A stretch of 64,000 bases of DNA from Eutreptiella sp. 'Long Island Sound 2002' (taxonomy: Eukaryota > Euglenozoa > Euglenophyceae > Eutreptiales > Eutreptiaceae): contig OZ038391.1 in assembly GCA_964036045.1 (NCBI GenBank), positions 37,175,833 to 37,239,832 on the forward strand. The letters are read 5' to 3'. A program made the position numbers and the translations under genes. The notes beneath the pieces were generated by a model. The model was not told the DNA's origin. It saw only the letters and a list, made by a program, of their open reading frames with translations, and searched no databases. This document shows, in pieces, positions 51,701 through 61,549 of this stretch; position 1 is the first letter of the stretch, and every line of letters starts with the position of its first letter.

Positions 51701-53622
51701 AAGGAGGCCTTTGTCAAGTGACTCAAAGCCCCCTTTGACACCCCAGATGTGCTAAATCATGTGCCGTCCTTTAATGCATCCCACCTGCTGTTTATGCGAC
51801 AGCTGCTGTATGATTTGTTCTATCTGCATGGCCACAAGGGTCATTAGCCATTTTTTCTTAACATTTTGGAGAGCGATCGGGCGGAGTTTGTCAATGGACG
51901 CCAGCCCCGCCGCTTTGGGAATCATGTTAATGAGACCTTTTCCCAGCCTTCCGGCAGGGACCCAGAGTTGAATGCAGTGTCACACAGTTGAAACATCAGT
52001 GGCTCAAAGAACTCGCGGAAGTTTTTGTAAAAGCTTGCACCTACTCCATCCTCACCTGGTGAAGAGCTATTGTGTAGCCTGTTTAAGGTCTCTGAGACGA
52101 GGGCTGGGGTGAGGGGGCGGAAAAGGGCCCTGGCCATGACTGAAAAATTCGGGGGTAGCTTCAGTCGATCCAGATACCTGTGGCACTCTTCTGGGGAGCT
52201 AAGTCCCGGCCTGGTAACGCCACTCCAGTGCTGCTCGAGGGCACTGGCAATGGCCAGCGGGTCCGACAGCAATTGTCCCGTTTTGGACTTGACCCACCCT
52301 AATCGTTTCCTGGCTTGCAGCTCAGTCATGAGCTTATTGATATGTTTGGTGCGTTGGGCCTGGGTCATGCAACTAGGGGCCTCTCCAGCGCGCAGGCCCT
52401 TTAATTGCTCAAGTAAAGTGGTGCCCACTTTGTCCGACTCATCCTTCTCATGGATGGACACCAGTGCTGAATAAGCCTGTGAATGGTTGTCCGGGCACGT
52501 GCCCTGATCCGTAAGAAATTTCCATCCTTGTGGCGGGACATAAGAGAGTGTGGAAGCAAGCAACAGAGGGAGGACTTGTGAGGTGTTTATTCGCTGGTGG
52601 GCAAGCCTGTGCTCCATGGCCGCATGCCGAAAAATGGCATGCGCCTTCTCCCATCTGGTGGCGGGGTCGCCATCTAAAGCCTGTAACTGATCTGTGATTG
52701 ATTCTGTAGCAGTGTCATCAGCAAGAAAATCCTCAGAGCATCTAAAACGCGGGTACACCGCAAGAAAGACGGGGGGCTCACAGGAGACCACAAGAGCCTT
52801 ATGGTCTGACCTGCGTAGAAAGGATGTGAATACACTGGATAAATGTCCTTTAATTGAATTAGAGACATGGATTCTGTCCAGCCTTCTGAGCGACCTGTCT
52901 GAGGGGGCCTGGTCCCCCACCTGGTAGCCGTAGGTGTATCCTGCTGGAGGAGACATCCTCAGGTCCGGGCTCGCATGATGTATCTCAGGCCACGCATCCG
53001 TTAAACCAATTTTTGCCAGTACGCTGACTTCTGTGTCCCTGGCAGCCAAAATTTCATTCTTTTTCTCCTCTGCCGGTTTGTTTGCATCATTGGTTGGAAC
53101 AATAGGAGAGTTGTGATCGGCCAACATGATGACATGGCCTCGTAGGTGCTCACAGCACCTATCTATCTGTAGCCATTGCTCTCTGCGCAACGTGTGTTCA
53201 TGGTGAAAGTGAACACTGAGGACATGCAACCGCTGCCCATCAATATTTTCCAGAGTGGCCACCAGTATGCGACAACTCAGTGAGAAGGCACTAGTGCAGC
53301 GCCACTCTTGTTTCCAGACGAGGGCCGTGCCCCCACGCCCGGCCAGGTTGTGATTAAACATGCATTCGTAACCCATTTTACCGAGGTACTTAGACATACA
53401 ACGTTCAGACTGATGTGTGGTTAGGTGATGCTCTTGCACCCCCACAAATGAAATACCATGTGTGCGTAGATAACTGCCGAGCAGTTTATGCTTAGAGACT
53501 TTTTTAGAGCCACGCTGGACTCTCGTGAAGAGTCCGTTGATATTAAACGACATGAGCTTGACAGGGGAATAGAAAGGAGGGGCCTGTGGTGGCCCCCGGA
53601 GAGGAGAGTTGCAACTCATCAT
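48707..53622 (-). pseudogene. LINE-B ORF2: endonuclease - RT - zinc - RNase H polyprotein
   Basis: The ATG at 53,622-53,620 overlaps the ORF1 stop by ATGA. Endonuclease motifs: MSFNINGLF, VGVQEHHL, LSVHFHH, LADHNSPI, RRLDRIHVS and RSDHKALVV. RT motifs: DKLRPIALQN, VSFDFSNAFPTLSH, GIGQGDPFSP and FIYVDDL with YVDD at 51,419-51,408. A zinc segment CPVCAHLETVSHALHEC lies at about 50,215-50,165. RNase H has AYTDGSA (Asp near 49,687), NNRAEL, ATDSEYA and VPSHTIAVIEGNRHAD, with all four acidic positions present. Defects: one frameshift near 51,935-51,960, TAG at 51,752-51,754 and TAA at 51,434-51,436, all in the RT. The region from about 51,433 to 48,707 is open and ends in a Ser/Thr-Pro-rich tail of about 185 residues. 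Confidence 0.93.
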
Positions 53623-55767
53623 TGCTTGGAACCAGTTCCCTTGACCGCTTGCACATATGATACCTGCCACTTGTTGGATTGACCCTGGCCCTTGGGACTT
53701 GGTTTGGGTTTAGACCTGGTTTGGGATTTCTGATGCTGGGTAGTGCGCTCTTGCACATAGTGATCCATGGTCACTATGTACATGGGCTGCCTGCGCTTAG
53801 GGTCTCTGACTATTGCACCATGCAGTTCTTTTGGTTTCGCTCCTACCAACTTCCAGGCCGCCAGCGCAATGTCACCTGGGGTCCAATTGAGGCGGTACAC
53901 AGCAGTGAGCGGCTTGTCCTTGGCCCTAAAGGCTTCCACAACCTGTTCGTCCCCCATCCACACAGGGACATCGTAAAGCACCATGTTGTCCTGGTCAGGG
54001 GGGCCAGGTCGGTATGGTGCCGCGGATGATTTGCTGAATGCAGTGCTCTCAGAATGTGAGGCCTCAAGCAGGGCAGAGATTCTTTTATTTGTCCCTTCAT
54101 CTTTGAATAGGATGCCCAGGGCATCCATGTCGTACCTGACACTGTCAAACAATTTGATACCCTCTTCTTGGGACTTAAAGCCTAAGCGTAGCTTGAACCG
54201 GCCAGTGAGCTGTAAGGCGAAGGCCGCTGAATCCAGATCTGATTGGCATAGGGAGGAATGAATTTGGTGCCACAAAAAAGGGGCTGCAGCGTCTTTTTGA
54301 GAAGTTTTGGGGTACAGTTGCATGACCATCGGGCATTCTTCGAAAAGGGTGCCCTCAAATTCCGCCTCAGACATGAGCGCGAAATAAGGGCACCCTTTGT
54401 ATGCCCGGAGAACCATTTCGATTTCATTAGGAAAAACGTGCCATATGACCTTACACCCTTTCACAATTTTACTCTTAGTGGCTATCATTTTATTGCCTTT
54501 GCGTCCCATGCCACTAAACAACGACGGGATGGCCTTGTCCTCTGCATGGACGGCAAACAGGTTGTCTGGTGCCTCCGGGAAGTCCAGGGCCCACTGCAGC
54601 ACACTGATGCCAGCAGCCAGCAACTTTTTTATTGAAAACTTGGGCGCGAGGCCCTCATGTCGGAACGACAGATCAGATGTGGCAACATAAGCATGAAGTT
54701 GAGTGTCATCAACTGTCAAAATGGGCCTGCTAAGCTTGCAAATTTCCCTGCATTTCCAGGGAATGAGTCCCTCAATCTGGGGGCCCGTGAGGGGAAAGAG
54801 GGGTCTGTCACTATCCATCAAAATCAGAGTATCAATCCTGTCTGGGCTGACTGTCTGTTGCAAAGATTGAAAGAATCCTGTTAGTTGTGACAGTTCATTA
54901 AAGTGGGAAACAATCAGCAGATGAGGGTCAAGTCCATGGGACGGTGTGAACTGTGCCCCGATATCGGACGCTGCAAGGTCCGAAACAGCTGACCAGCGCA
55001 TAGCTGGGTTTTCACCATCAGACATCTCGTTTCGTTTTGCAATATGTAGTCCATGTATTCCCACATGAACTGAAACTTCATTTGTTCCTGTTCTGTGTCC
55101 TGAAACTTGGACACAGGTACTAGTGTGACTGCGGGTTCCGACTTTTGCCTCGCAGAGACAACATTTTGAAGGATGTTGGTCGAGAAAGCACCCCTTGGTC
55201 TTCGTTTGCGCACAGGTGAGTCTTCTGTGGTCTGTGATCGTCGATGTTCTTCAATTTCTTTACGTTGCTGTTCAAGAAGTGTGCATTAGGACTGGATCAG
55301 TGACTTCTGTTCAATGATATGGGACTGCAGGTCGGCGGATGGGTTTTTGAGAAATTCTTGCAGCAGGCACTCCGGCTTTTTGATCTGTGGTTGTACACTG
55401 TCGAGTTCCGATTGAAGCTTGAGCCTGGCCTCAGGAGAGGACTTCTTAGGCAATTGATCCATTTGTTTGTTAATCTCATCACGTTGGCTGCGAAGGTCTT
55501 TTTCCTGGCCGCTGCAAACTGCGAATCTTGCGGGACATGAAGATGGTTAATGACCAGGGTAATCGCCGACGCTACCTGGACAAGCACAGCTTCTTTTTGT
55601 TGTATTGCCTCGACTGAGGCATTTGATTGTTTCAGCTTCTCTATATCTTCAGCAATGCACTGTTGTCTGCCAAGTAGGCTGAGGACTCCTTGCAAAGCAG
55701 CAGATGAAGAAGGCGGGTCGACCGCCAGAGGTGGGGAGACTTTCCCAGTGGTGGGCGAGGTAGACAT
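53619..55767 (-). pseudogene. LINE-B ORF1: coiled-coil gag-like protein, broken
   Basis: I place the start at ATG 55,767 (MSTSPTTGKVSPPLAVD), the first Met leading into a long helical region: IAEDIEKLKQSNASVEAI, then in a second frame DEINKQMDQLPKK and EQQRKEIEEHRRS. This looks like a coiled coil, as in many LINE ORF1 proteins. A basic patch VRKRRPRG follows. The last 467 residues, readable from ATG 55,025 to 53,619, form an unrecognised globular region that ends in a basic tail (SKPKPSPKGQGQSNK). Breaks: a frameshift near 55,495, TAA at 55,286-55,288, and a frame change near 55,040. The 467-residue part could instead be a separate ORF. Nucleic-acid binding is inferred from position and charge; I see no RRM or CCHC. 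Confidence 0.75.
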
Positions 55768-55919
55768 ACAAATTGATAGCGGGGATGTTATGTGGATCAG
55801 GGGGGACACAGACCCCGGGCGGTGCTGTTCAAGAGTGTGTCACACTTGATGCAAAGATACCCAAACGGTATCGCACAGACAATCACCAATGGCAAGGTGA
55901 TTCAGAGGCTGATGTAGGA

Positions 55920-56429
55920 TTAGATGAGTACCTTCTCCAAAAGTTGGAAGATCCAGACCAGATACTCCTCTTGGGCCGAATCCAGAAACTCAACGGTGAT
56001 GAAGATTGGTTCCCAGGAACTGCACACCTGCTTCTGGGATTGTAGCTCAGCAGAATGCAACTGGGCTGCACGAAATCGCAATGCAAAACGGGTGTTCGGA
56101 AGGTCGATTTTGGCTCTCTTTCGAGCCGGTGAGGTCCGTGAACCTGCTGTGTGGATCACCAGTACCGGGTTTTCGATTTGATCGCAAGGAATGACAGGCA
56201 GTCCAGGATCTGAGTAGAATTCCGGAACAGCACAGAGATTGAATTGTGGTAGCAGTTGCTTGTTGGGACTCCCAGACTCTTCGATTTCCTCAAACCACTG
56301 TGACACGAGGTCGTCAAGGACTTGCTGAGGTTCGAAGTCTGGTCGTATGGTTGAGTTGCTGCCAGTGGTTGGCGGCGAGAACAAGACACGCTGTTCTTGT
56401 GGACTGACACTTCCCGAGTGCCTCGACAT
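55920..56429 (-). CDS. Small ORF at the 5' end of LINE-B (169 aa), function unknown
   Basis: ATG at 56,429 is the first Met inside the element and opens an intact 169-residue frame ending in TAA at 55,920. The protein starts MSRHSGSVSPQEQRVLFSPP. It has an acidic stretch (WFEEIEESG), a basic patch resembling a nuclear localisation signal (SPARKRAKID) and a hydrophobic C-terminus (FQLLEKVLI). It shares a short RVLF segment with the ORF2 tail. The distance to the ORF1 start is about 150 bp, and that interval contains further stops. It may be a separate upstream ORF or the N-terminus of ORF1 cut off by decay. Family unrecognised. Confidence 0.5.
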   Translation of the reverse strand: MSRHSGSVSPQEQRVLFSPPTTGSNSTIRPDFEPQQVLDDLVSQWFEEIEESGSPNKQLLPQFNLCAVPEFYSDPGLPVIPCDQIENPVLVIHTAGSRTSPARKRAKIDLPNTRFALRFRAAQLHSAELQSQKQVCSSWEPIFITVEFLDSAQEEYLVWIFQLLEKVLI

Positions 56430-56505
56430 GCTCAATACCTGTGGCCCCCGATTGGGCCGGGCAGGACTCCATGACAAAGCATCGAAAAAAAATAGACACT
56501 CAGAA

Positions 56506-57560
56506 AGGGGGGGGGGGTATGCCGGAAATTTTGTCGGCTTAGGAGGGGGGTATGCCGGAACTGTTGTGCGCTCAAAGTGGGTATGCCGGAACTTTTGTTG
56601 GCTGACGAGGGGGTATGCCGGGACTTTTTGGGGCTCGGGGGGGGGGGTATGCCGGAACGTTTGGGGGCTTAGGGAGGGGTATGCCGGAACTATTGGGGGC
56701 TCGAGGAAGGGTATGCCGGAATTTTCCGGGGCTCCGGGGGGGGGGGTATGCCGGAACTTTTCTAGGCTCACGTGGGGCTATGCCGGAACTTTTGTGGGCG
56801 CAGGGGGGGGGGTATGCCGGAACTTTTGTCAGCTCAAAGGGGGGTATGCCGGAACTTTTGTGGGCTCGGGGGGGGTATACCGGAACTTTTGTGGGCACAA
56901 GGTAGGGTATGCCGGAACTTTTGTGGGCCGGGTATGCCGGAACTTTTGTGGGCTTAGGGGGGGGTATGCCGGAACCCTTGTGGGCTCAGGGGGGGTATGC
57001 CAGAACTTTTGGGGGCTTGGGGGGGGTACGCCGGAACTTTTGGGGCCTCAAGGGGGGGGGGTATGCCCGAACTTTTGAGGGCACAGGGGGGGGTATGCCG
57101 TGCCTTTTCTGGGCTCACAGGGGGGTATGCTGGAACTTTTGTGGGCTCAAAGGGGGGGTATGCCGGAACTTTCGGGGGCTCAGGGATGGGTATGCCGGAA
57201 CTTTTGTGTGCTCAGGGGGGGGTATGCCAAAACTTTTGTGGGCTTAGGGGGGGGTATGCCGGAAATTTTGTGGGCTCAGGGGGGGGTATGCCTGAACTTT
57301 TGTGGGCTTAGGGGGGGGTATGCCGGAAATTTTGTGGCCTTAGGGGCGAGTATGCCGGAACTGTTGGCGGCTCGGGGGGGGGGTATGCCGGAACTTTTCT
57401 GGGCTTACGGGGGGGTATGCCGGAACTTTTGTGGGCTCGGACGGGGTATGCCGGAACGTTTGTGGGCTCAAGGGGGGGTACGTCGGAAATTTTGGTGGCT
57501 TACGGGGGGGTATGCCGGAACTTTGGTGGGCTTAGGGGCGGGTATGCCCGAACTTTTGTG
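56506..57560. repeat. About 32-bp satellite array, block E (G-rich strand on +)
   Basis: The satellite resumes immediately beyond the LINE-B 5' end, in the same orientation as block D. The first monomer has a long G run (about 12). Variants such as TATGCCGGAACTGTTGTGCGCTC and TATGCCGTGCCTTTTCTGGGCTCACA match monomers in block D near 46,860, so D and E are parts of the same array split by LINE-B. It ends at TTTTGTGG just before the TAAAGG-type repeat of a SINE fragment. Confidence 0.95.
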
Positions 57561-57629
57561 GGTAAAGGTAAAGGTAAAGTGCTCGGGCGATCTCCGAACT
57601 CCAGCGTATCCGTGATCCCTACCTGTCCC
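57561..57629 (-). mobile_element. 5'-truncated SINE fragment with (CTTTAC)n tail
   Basis: On + the sequence GGTAAAGGTAAAGGTAAAG is followed by GTGCTCGGGCGATCTCCGAA and reads into CCTACCTGTCCC. These 50 or so bases match the tail part of the complete SINE copies at 57,987 and 58,358. Read on the minus strand this is the SINE 3' end with three copies of CTTTAC, joined directly to satellite. The tRNA-like head is missing, as in a 5'-truncated retroposition. Confidence 0.75.
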
Positions 57630-57897
57630 AAGGCACATCACGCTACATCATACTACACTCATCAAAACAGCTGCAACTCCGGTACAGTGAATTCGCGGGA
57701 AACGTAAAGAGCCACTGTATCATACAGTGCATAGAAGTCCCAGTGCGGAGCGTGCCCTCGCTCACACGGGCACACGACACAGGCGTTCCTGTACTTCGGT
57801 CCTGCTTCTGCCGCCGGGCACCGCAAGACATCACAGTACAGCACTTGCAACGTGTACTGGCCGCCCCGCCGCAGTGCCCGAGGTGGCACGCGCACAG
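57630..57897. other. Unassigned non-repetitive stretch
   Basis: Between the SINE fragment and the 82-bp array lies single-copy sequence without a convincing gene. Short frames exist on both strands but show no recognisable motif. It may be flanking DNA carried in with the 82-bp array. Confidence 0.5.
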
Positions 57898-57986
57898 ACA
57901 GTGGTCAGTGGCGTGTAGCACGTCCAGCTTGGCTCGCCGAATGCCCAAGATGGACACCGTAACGCCGGGGCTGCTGTGATGGGTGG

Positions 57987-58180
57987 TAAAGTGCTCGGGC
58001 GCTCACCGAACTCCAGCGTATCCGTGATCCCTACCTGTCCCTCGCAGCATCCCTTCCGGCTCGCGGGGTCACAGACACCCTAGCGCCTAGGACACTGCGT
58101 TCCAACCCCACTGGGATTCGAACCGAGCACCTCTAGTTCAGGTGTCACGTGCATGACCGCTGAACTACGCGACCTTCTCC
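57987..58180 (-). mobile_element. tRNA-derived SINE, copy 1 (194 bp)
   Basis: On the minus strand the head reads GGTCGCGTAGTTCAGCGG, with a perfect A box TAGTTCAGCGG and, 43 bases on, a perfect B box GGTTCGAATCC (58,114-58,124). An anticodon-arm-like stem CACCT/AGGTG closes on loop GAACTAG, which lacks the usual U33. The T-arm has a C-C mismatch, so this is tRNA-derived and not a working tRNA. The body is about 120 bp of unrelated sequence ending in CTTTA. CTGTGATGGGTGG flanks it on both sides (57,974-57,986 and 58,181-58,193), a 13-bp target-site duplication. A LINE partner is expected for mobility but not identified. Confidence 0.88.
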
Positions 58181-58357
58181 CTGTGATGGGTGGTCAGTGG
58201 CGTGTAGCACGTCCAGCTTGGCTCGCCGAATGCCCAAGATGGACACCGTAACGCCGGGACTGCTGTGATGGGTGGTCAGTGGCGTGTAGCACGTCCAGCT
58301 TGGCTCGCCGAATGCCCAAGATGGACACCGTAACGCCGGGACTGCTGTGATGGGTGG

Positions 58358-58551
58358 TAAAGTGCTCGGGCGCTCACCGAACTCCAGCGTATCCGTGATC
58401 CCTACCTGTCCCTCGTAGCATCCCTTCCGGCTCGCGGGGTCACAGACACCCTAGCGCCTAGGACACTGCGTTCCAACCCCACCGGGATTCGAACCGAGCA
58501 CCTCTATTTCAGGTGTCACGTGCATGACCGCTGAACTACGCGACCTTCTCT
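58358..58551 (-). mobile_element. tRNA-derived SINE, copy 2 (194 bp), same site as copy 1
   Basis: The length is the same as copy 1, with a handful of substitutions (for example CCCGG for CCCAG after the B box and loop GAAATAG for GAACTAG). It sits at exactly the same position of the 82-bp unit and has the same 13-bp flanks, CTGTGATGGGTGG (58,345-58,357 and 58,552-58,564). Copy 2 starts 371 bp after copy 1, which equals the 194-bp SINE plus two 82-bp units plus one 13-bp duplication. It therefore arose by duplication of the array segment and not by a second insertion. Confidence 0.88.
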
Positions 58552-59297
58552 CTGTGATGGGTGGTCAGTGGCGTGTAGCACGTCCAGCTTGGCTCGCCGA
58601 ATGCCCAAGATGGACACCGTAACGACGGGACTGCTGTGATGGGTGGTCAGTGGCGTGTAGCACGTCCAGCTTGGCTCGCCGAATGCCCAAGATGGACACC
58701 GTAACGCCGGGACTGCTGTGATGGGTGGTCAGTGGCGTGTAGCACGTCCAGCTTGGCTCGCCGAATGCCCAAGATGGACACCGTAACGCCGGGACTGCTG
58801 TGATGGGTGGTCAGTGGCGTGTAGCACGTCCAGCTTGGCTCGCCGAATGCCCAAAATGGACACCGTAACGCCGGGACTGCTGTGATGGGTGGTCAGTGGC
58901 GTGTAGCACGTCCAGCTTGGCTCGCCGAATGCCCAAGATGGACACCGTAACGCCGGGACTGCTGTGATGGGTGGTCAGTGGCGTGTAGCACGTCCAGCTT
59001 GGCTCGCCGAATGCCCAAGATGGACACCGTAACGCCGGGACTGCTGTGATGGGTGGTCAGTGGCGTGTAGCACGTCCAGCTTGGCTCGCCGAATGCCCAA
59101 AATGGACACCGTAACGCCGGGACTGCTGTGATGGGTGGTCAGTGGCGTGTAGCACGTCCAGCTTGGCTCGCCGAATGCCCAAGATGTACACCGTAACGCC
59201 GGGACTGCGGTGTTTGGTGACCCGTGTGTGGAAGCTAGTCCAGCTTGGCTCGCCGAATGCCCGAAGAGGGCACCGTAACGCCGGGACCGCTGTGAGA

Positions 59298-59618
59298 AAA
59301 CACACAGGCAATACACACCCTGCCCTACCCTCAACAGGCACACCCTCAGGTCCCTAAACTTGCCACTTGCCGTGCTCCCTCCCCTGGTGTTCACCCTCAC
59401 ACTAGCGGTGTTTAGCCCCGACCGGCTCGCGGAACGCCCTATGAGACGTCCTATCGCCCTCAGGCCCACCTGCACCCTGGTTTCAGCGGTATCGGTATGT
59501 TCCAACGTTTGTACACCCCTTCCACCTGGGTACGCGTGGCTGTTACGCCCATGTCCCTTGGTTTGACACGCCATTCTCAAAGGCGACAGGGCGCTGCCGA
59601 GCGGTGTTGGTCCCGCTG
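59298..59618. other. Unassigned stretch between the 82-bp array and satellite
   Basis: This is single-copy sequence without a recognisable gene, tRNA boxes or repeats. It runs directly into satellite at about 59,619. I see nothing that explains it beyond being flanking DNA of the 82-bp array. Confidence 0.5.
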
Positions 59619-61224
59619 ACAGCCGAACTTTTGTGGGGTCGGGGGGGGGTATGCCGGAACTTTTGGGGGCGCAGGTGGGGTATGCCGGATCTTTTGGGGG
59701 CTAGGCAGGGTATGCCGGAAGTTTTATGGGGTCAGGGGGGGGTATGCCGGAACTTTTGTGGGCTCACGGGGGGGTATGCCGGAACTTTTGTGGGCTCCGG
59801 GAGGGGTTATGCCGGAACTTTTTCGGGCTTAGGGGGGGGTATGCCGGAATTTGTGGGCTCCGAGGAGGCTATGCCGGAACTTTTGTGGGCTCAAGGGGGC
59901 GGTATGCCGGAACTTTTGGGGGCTTAGGGGGGGGGTATGCCGGAGCTTTGGGGGCTTGGTGGGGGGTATGCCGGAACTTTTAGGAGCTTAGGGGGCGGTA
60001 TGCCAGAAATTTTGGGAGCTTTGGGCGGGGGGGTATGCCGGAAATTTTGTCGGCTTAGGAGGGCGGTAGGTCGCAACTGTTGTGCGCTCAAGGTGGATAT
60101 GCCGGAACTTTTGGGGGCTCAGGGGGGGGTATGCCGGAACTTTTGTTGGCTGACGAGGGGGTATGCCTGGACGTTTGGGGGCTCAGGGGGGGGGGGTATG
60201 CCGAAACGATTGGGGGCTTAGGGAGGGGAACTTTTCTGGGCTCACGTGTGGCTATGCCGGAACTTTTGTCGGCTCAGAGGGGGGTATGCCAGAACTTTTG
60301 TGGGCTCGGGGGGGGTATGCCGGAACTATTGTGGGCTTAGAGGGGGGGTATGCAGGAAATTTTGTGGGCTTAGGGGGGGGTATGCCGGAACTTTTGGGGG
60401 CTCAAGGGGGGGTATGCCGGAGCTTTTGTGGGGCTGTGGGGGGGGTATGCCGGGACTTTGGTGGGCTCAAAAGGGGTTATGCCGGAGCTTTTGTGGGCTC
60501 AGGGGGGGCTTTTCCGGAACTTTTGTGGGCTCTGGGGGGGGTATGCCAGAAGTATTGTGGGCTTAGGGGGTGGTATGCCGGAAGTTTTGTGGGTTCAGGG
60601 GGGGGTATGCCGAAACTTTTGTGGGCTCAGGGGGGGCTATGCTGGAACTTTGTGGGCTCGGGGGTGGGTATGCCGGAACTATCGTGGGCTTAGGGGGGGG
60701 TATGCCGCAACTTTTGTGGGCTTAGTGGGGGGTATGCCGGAACCTTTGTGGGCTCGGGAGGGGGGTATGCCGGACCTGTTGGGGGCTTAGGGGGGGGTAT
60801 GCCGGAACTTTCGGGGGCTTTTGGGGGGTATGCCAGAACTTTTGTGGTCTTAGGGGGGGGTATGCCGGAGCTGTTCCGCGCTCAAGGGGGGTAGGCCGAA
60901 ACTTCTGGGGGCTTCGGGGGGGGGGCATGCCGGAACTTTTGTGGGCTCATTGGGGGGGTATGAGAGAACTTTTGAGGGCTAAGGGGGGGGGTATGCCGGG
61001 AATTCTCCGGGTTAACCGGGGGGTATGCCGGACGTTTTGTGGGCTCAAGGGGAGCTAGGCCGGAACTTTTGTGGGCCTAGGGGGGGGTATGCGAGAACTT
61101 TTGGGGGCTTTGGGGGGGGGTATGCCGGAAGTTTTGTGGGCTTAGGCGGGGGGGTATGCCGGAACTGTTGTGCTCTCAGGGGGGGTATGCCGGAACTTTT
61201 GGGGGTTCATGGGGGGGGTATGCC
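59619..61224. repeat. About 32-bp satellite array, block F (G-rich strand on +)
   Basis: This is the last satellite block, in the same orientation as C to E. It contains the CTAGG-type and TTTTATGGGGTC monomers also present in block D, and some strongly shortened monomers (near 60,225, where GGGAGGGGAACTTTTCTGG lacks the TATGCCGG part). It stops abruptly in TATGCC where the DIRS-type element begins. Confidence 0.95.
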
Positions 61225-61324
61225 GGTTCAAACCGGCTGTAGTTCGCACGGCAAACAAATGCAGCACAAAAGCAAGCACAGGACGAACAGGCATTGCATT
61301 GCACATGCAGACCAAGCTGCCAAC
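61225..61324. repeat. Terminal direct repeat of the DIRS-type element, outer copy
   Basis: This 100-bp sequence begins GGTTCAAACCGGCTGTAG and ends ACCAAGCTGCCAAC. It recurs at 61,550-61,649 with about four differences, offset 325 bp. With the adjoining satellite bases it forms CCGGTTCAAACCGG, a 6-bp inverted repeat around two bases. Split direct repeats of this kind occur at one end of PAT/Kangaroo-like YR elements. Confidence 0.85.
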
Positions 61325-61549
61325 GTCCAATATCCCAGACCGCCAGGGTGTGACGCTCCGTGCTAGTGTACGCACGGAAAAGACAAAATCTCCGGGTGGG
61401 TGGGTGGGCCTGTCTGCTCATGTAAAAGTGAAAAACGGGCTGCACATTGCAAAGCGAGCAACCTGCAGTTCAGAACTATGGTCAAGACAGAAAATGCTGT
61501 TTTCCCTGCTACCAACAGCCTCAATCAGAACTTCAATACAGCGTACAGG

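Larger units (their letters stand above)
48576..56505 (-). mobile_element. LINE-B: near full-length, degenerate non-LTR retrotransposon
   Basis: On the minus strand the order is a short 5' UTR (about 75 bp), a small ORF at 56,429-55,920, a coiled-coil ORF1, then ORF2 with endonuclease, RT, a CCHC zinc segment and RNase H and a long Ser/Pro-rich tail. Both ends abut satellite or satellite-adjacent DNA. The right (5') edge meets the satellite C run at about 56,505. The 3' end is uncertain: it lies between the ORF2 stop (48,707) and the satellite at 47,704. It shares homologous ORF1 and ORF2 with LINE-A and lies in the same orientation relative to the satellite. A few stops and frameshifts indicate a recently dead copy. 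Confidence 0.9.
57898..59297. repeat. 82-bp tandem repeat array with two SINE insertions
   Basis: The unit (GTGGTCAGTGGCGTGTAGCA, then CGTCCAGCTTGGCTCGCCGA, ATGCCCAAGATGGACACCGT and AACGCCGGGACTGCTGTGATGG) repeats every 82 bp, as seen from TGATGG at 58,637 and 58,719. There are about 11 good copies and one diverged copy at about 59,210-59,297. Copies are nearly identical, with single changes such as AAAATGG or AACGACGG. Two copies are split by SINEs. Since 82 is not a multiple of three, the open frames on the minus strand change frame in each copy and are unlikely to be coding. Confidence 0.95.

Noticed and set aside
58095-58175. Functional tRNA gene
   Set aside because: A and B boxes are perfect, but the anticodon loop lacks U33, the T-stem has a mismatch and the acceptor strands do not pair. 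It is the SINE head.
58975-59580. 201-codon minus-strand frame across the 82-bp array
   Set aside because: 82 is not divisible by three, so each unit is read in a different frame; the same peptide pieces return in shifted order. No start context or domain.
1-61224. Telomeric repeat array
   Set aside because: The monomer is about 32 bp with no short telomere-type motif, orientation flips, and DNA continues on both sides. It could still be subtelomeric.
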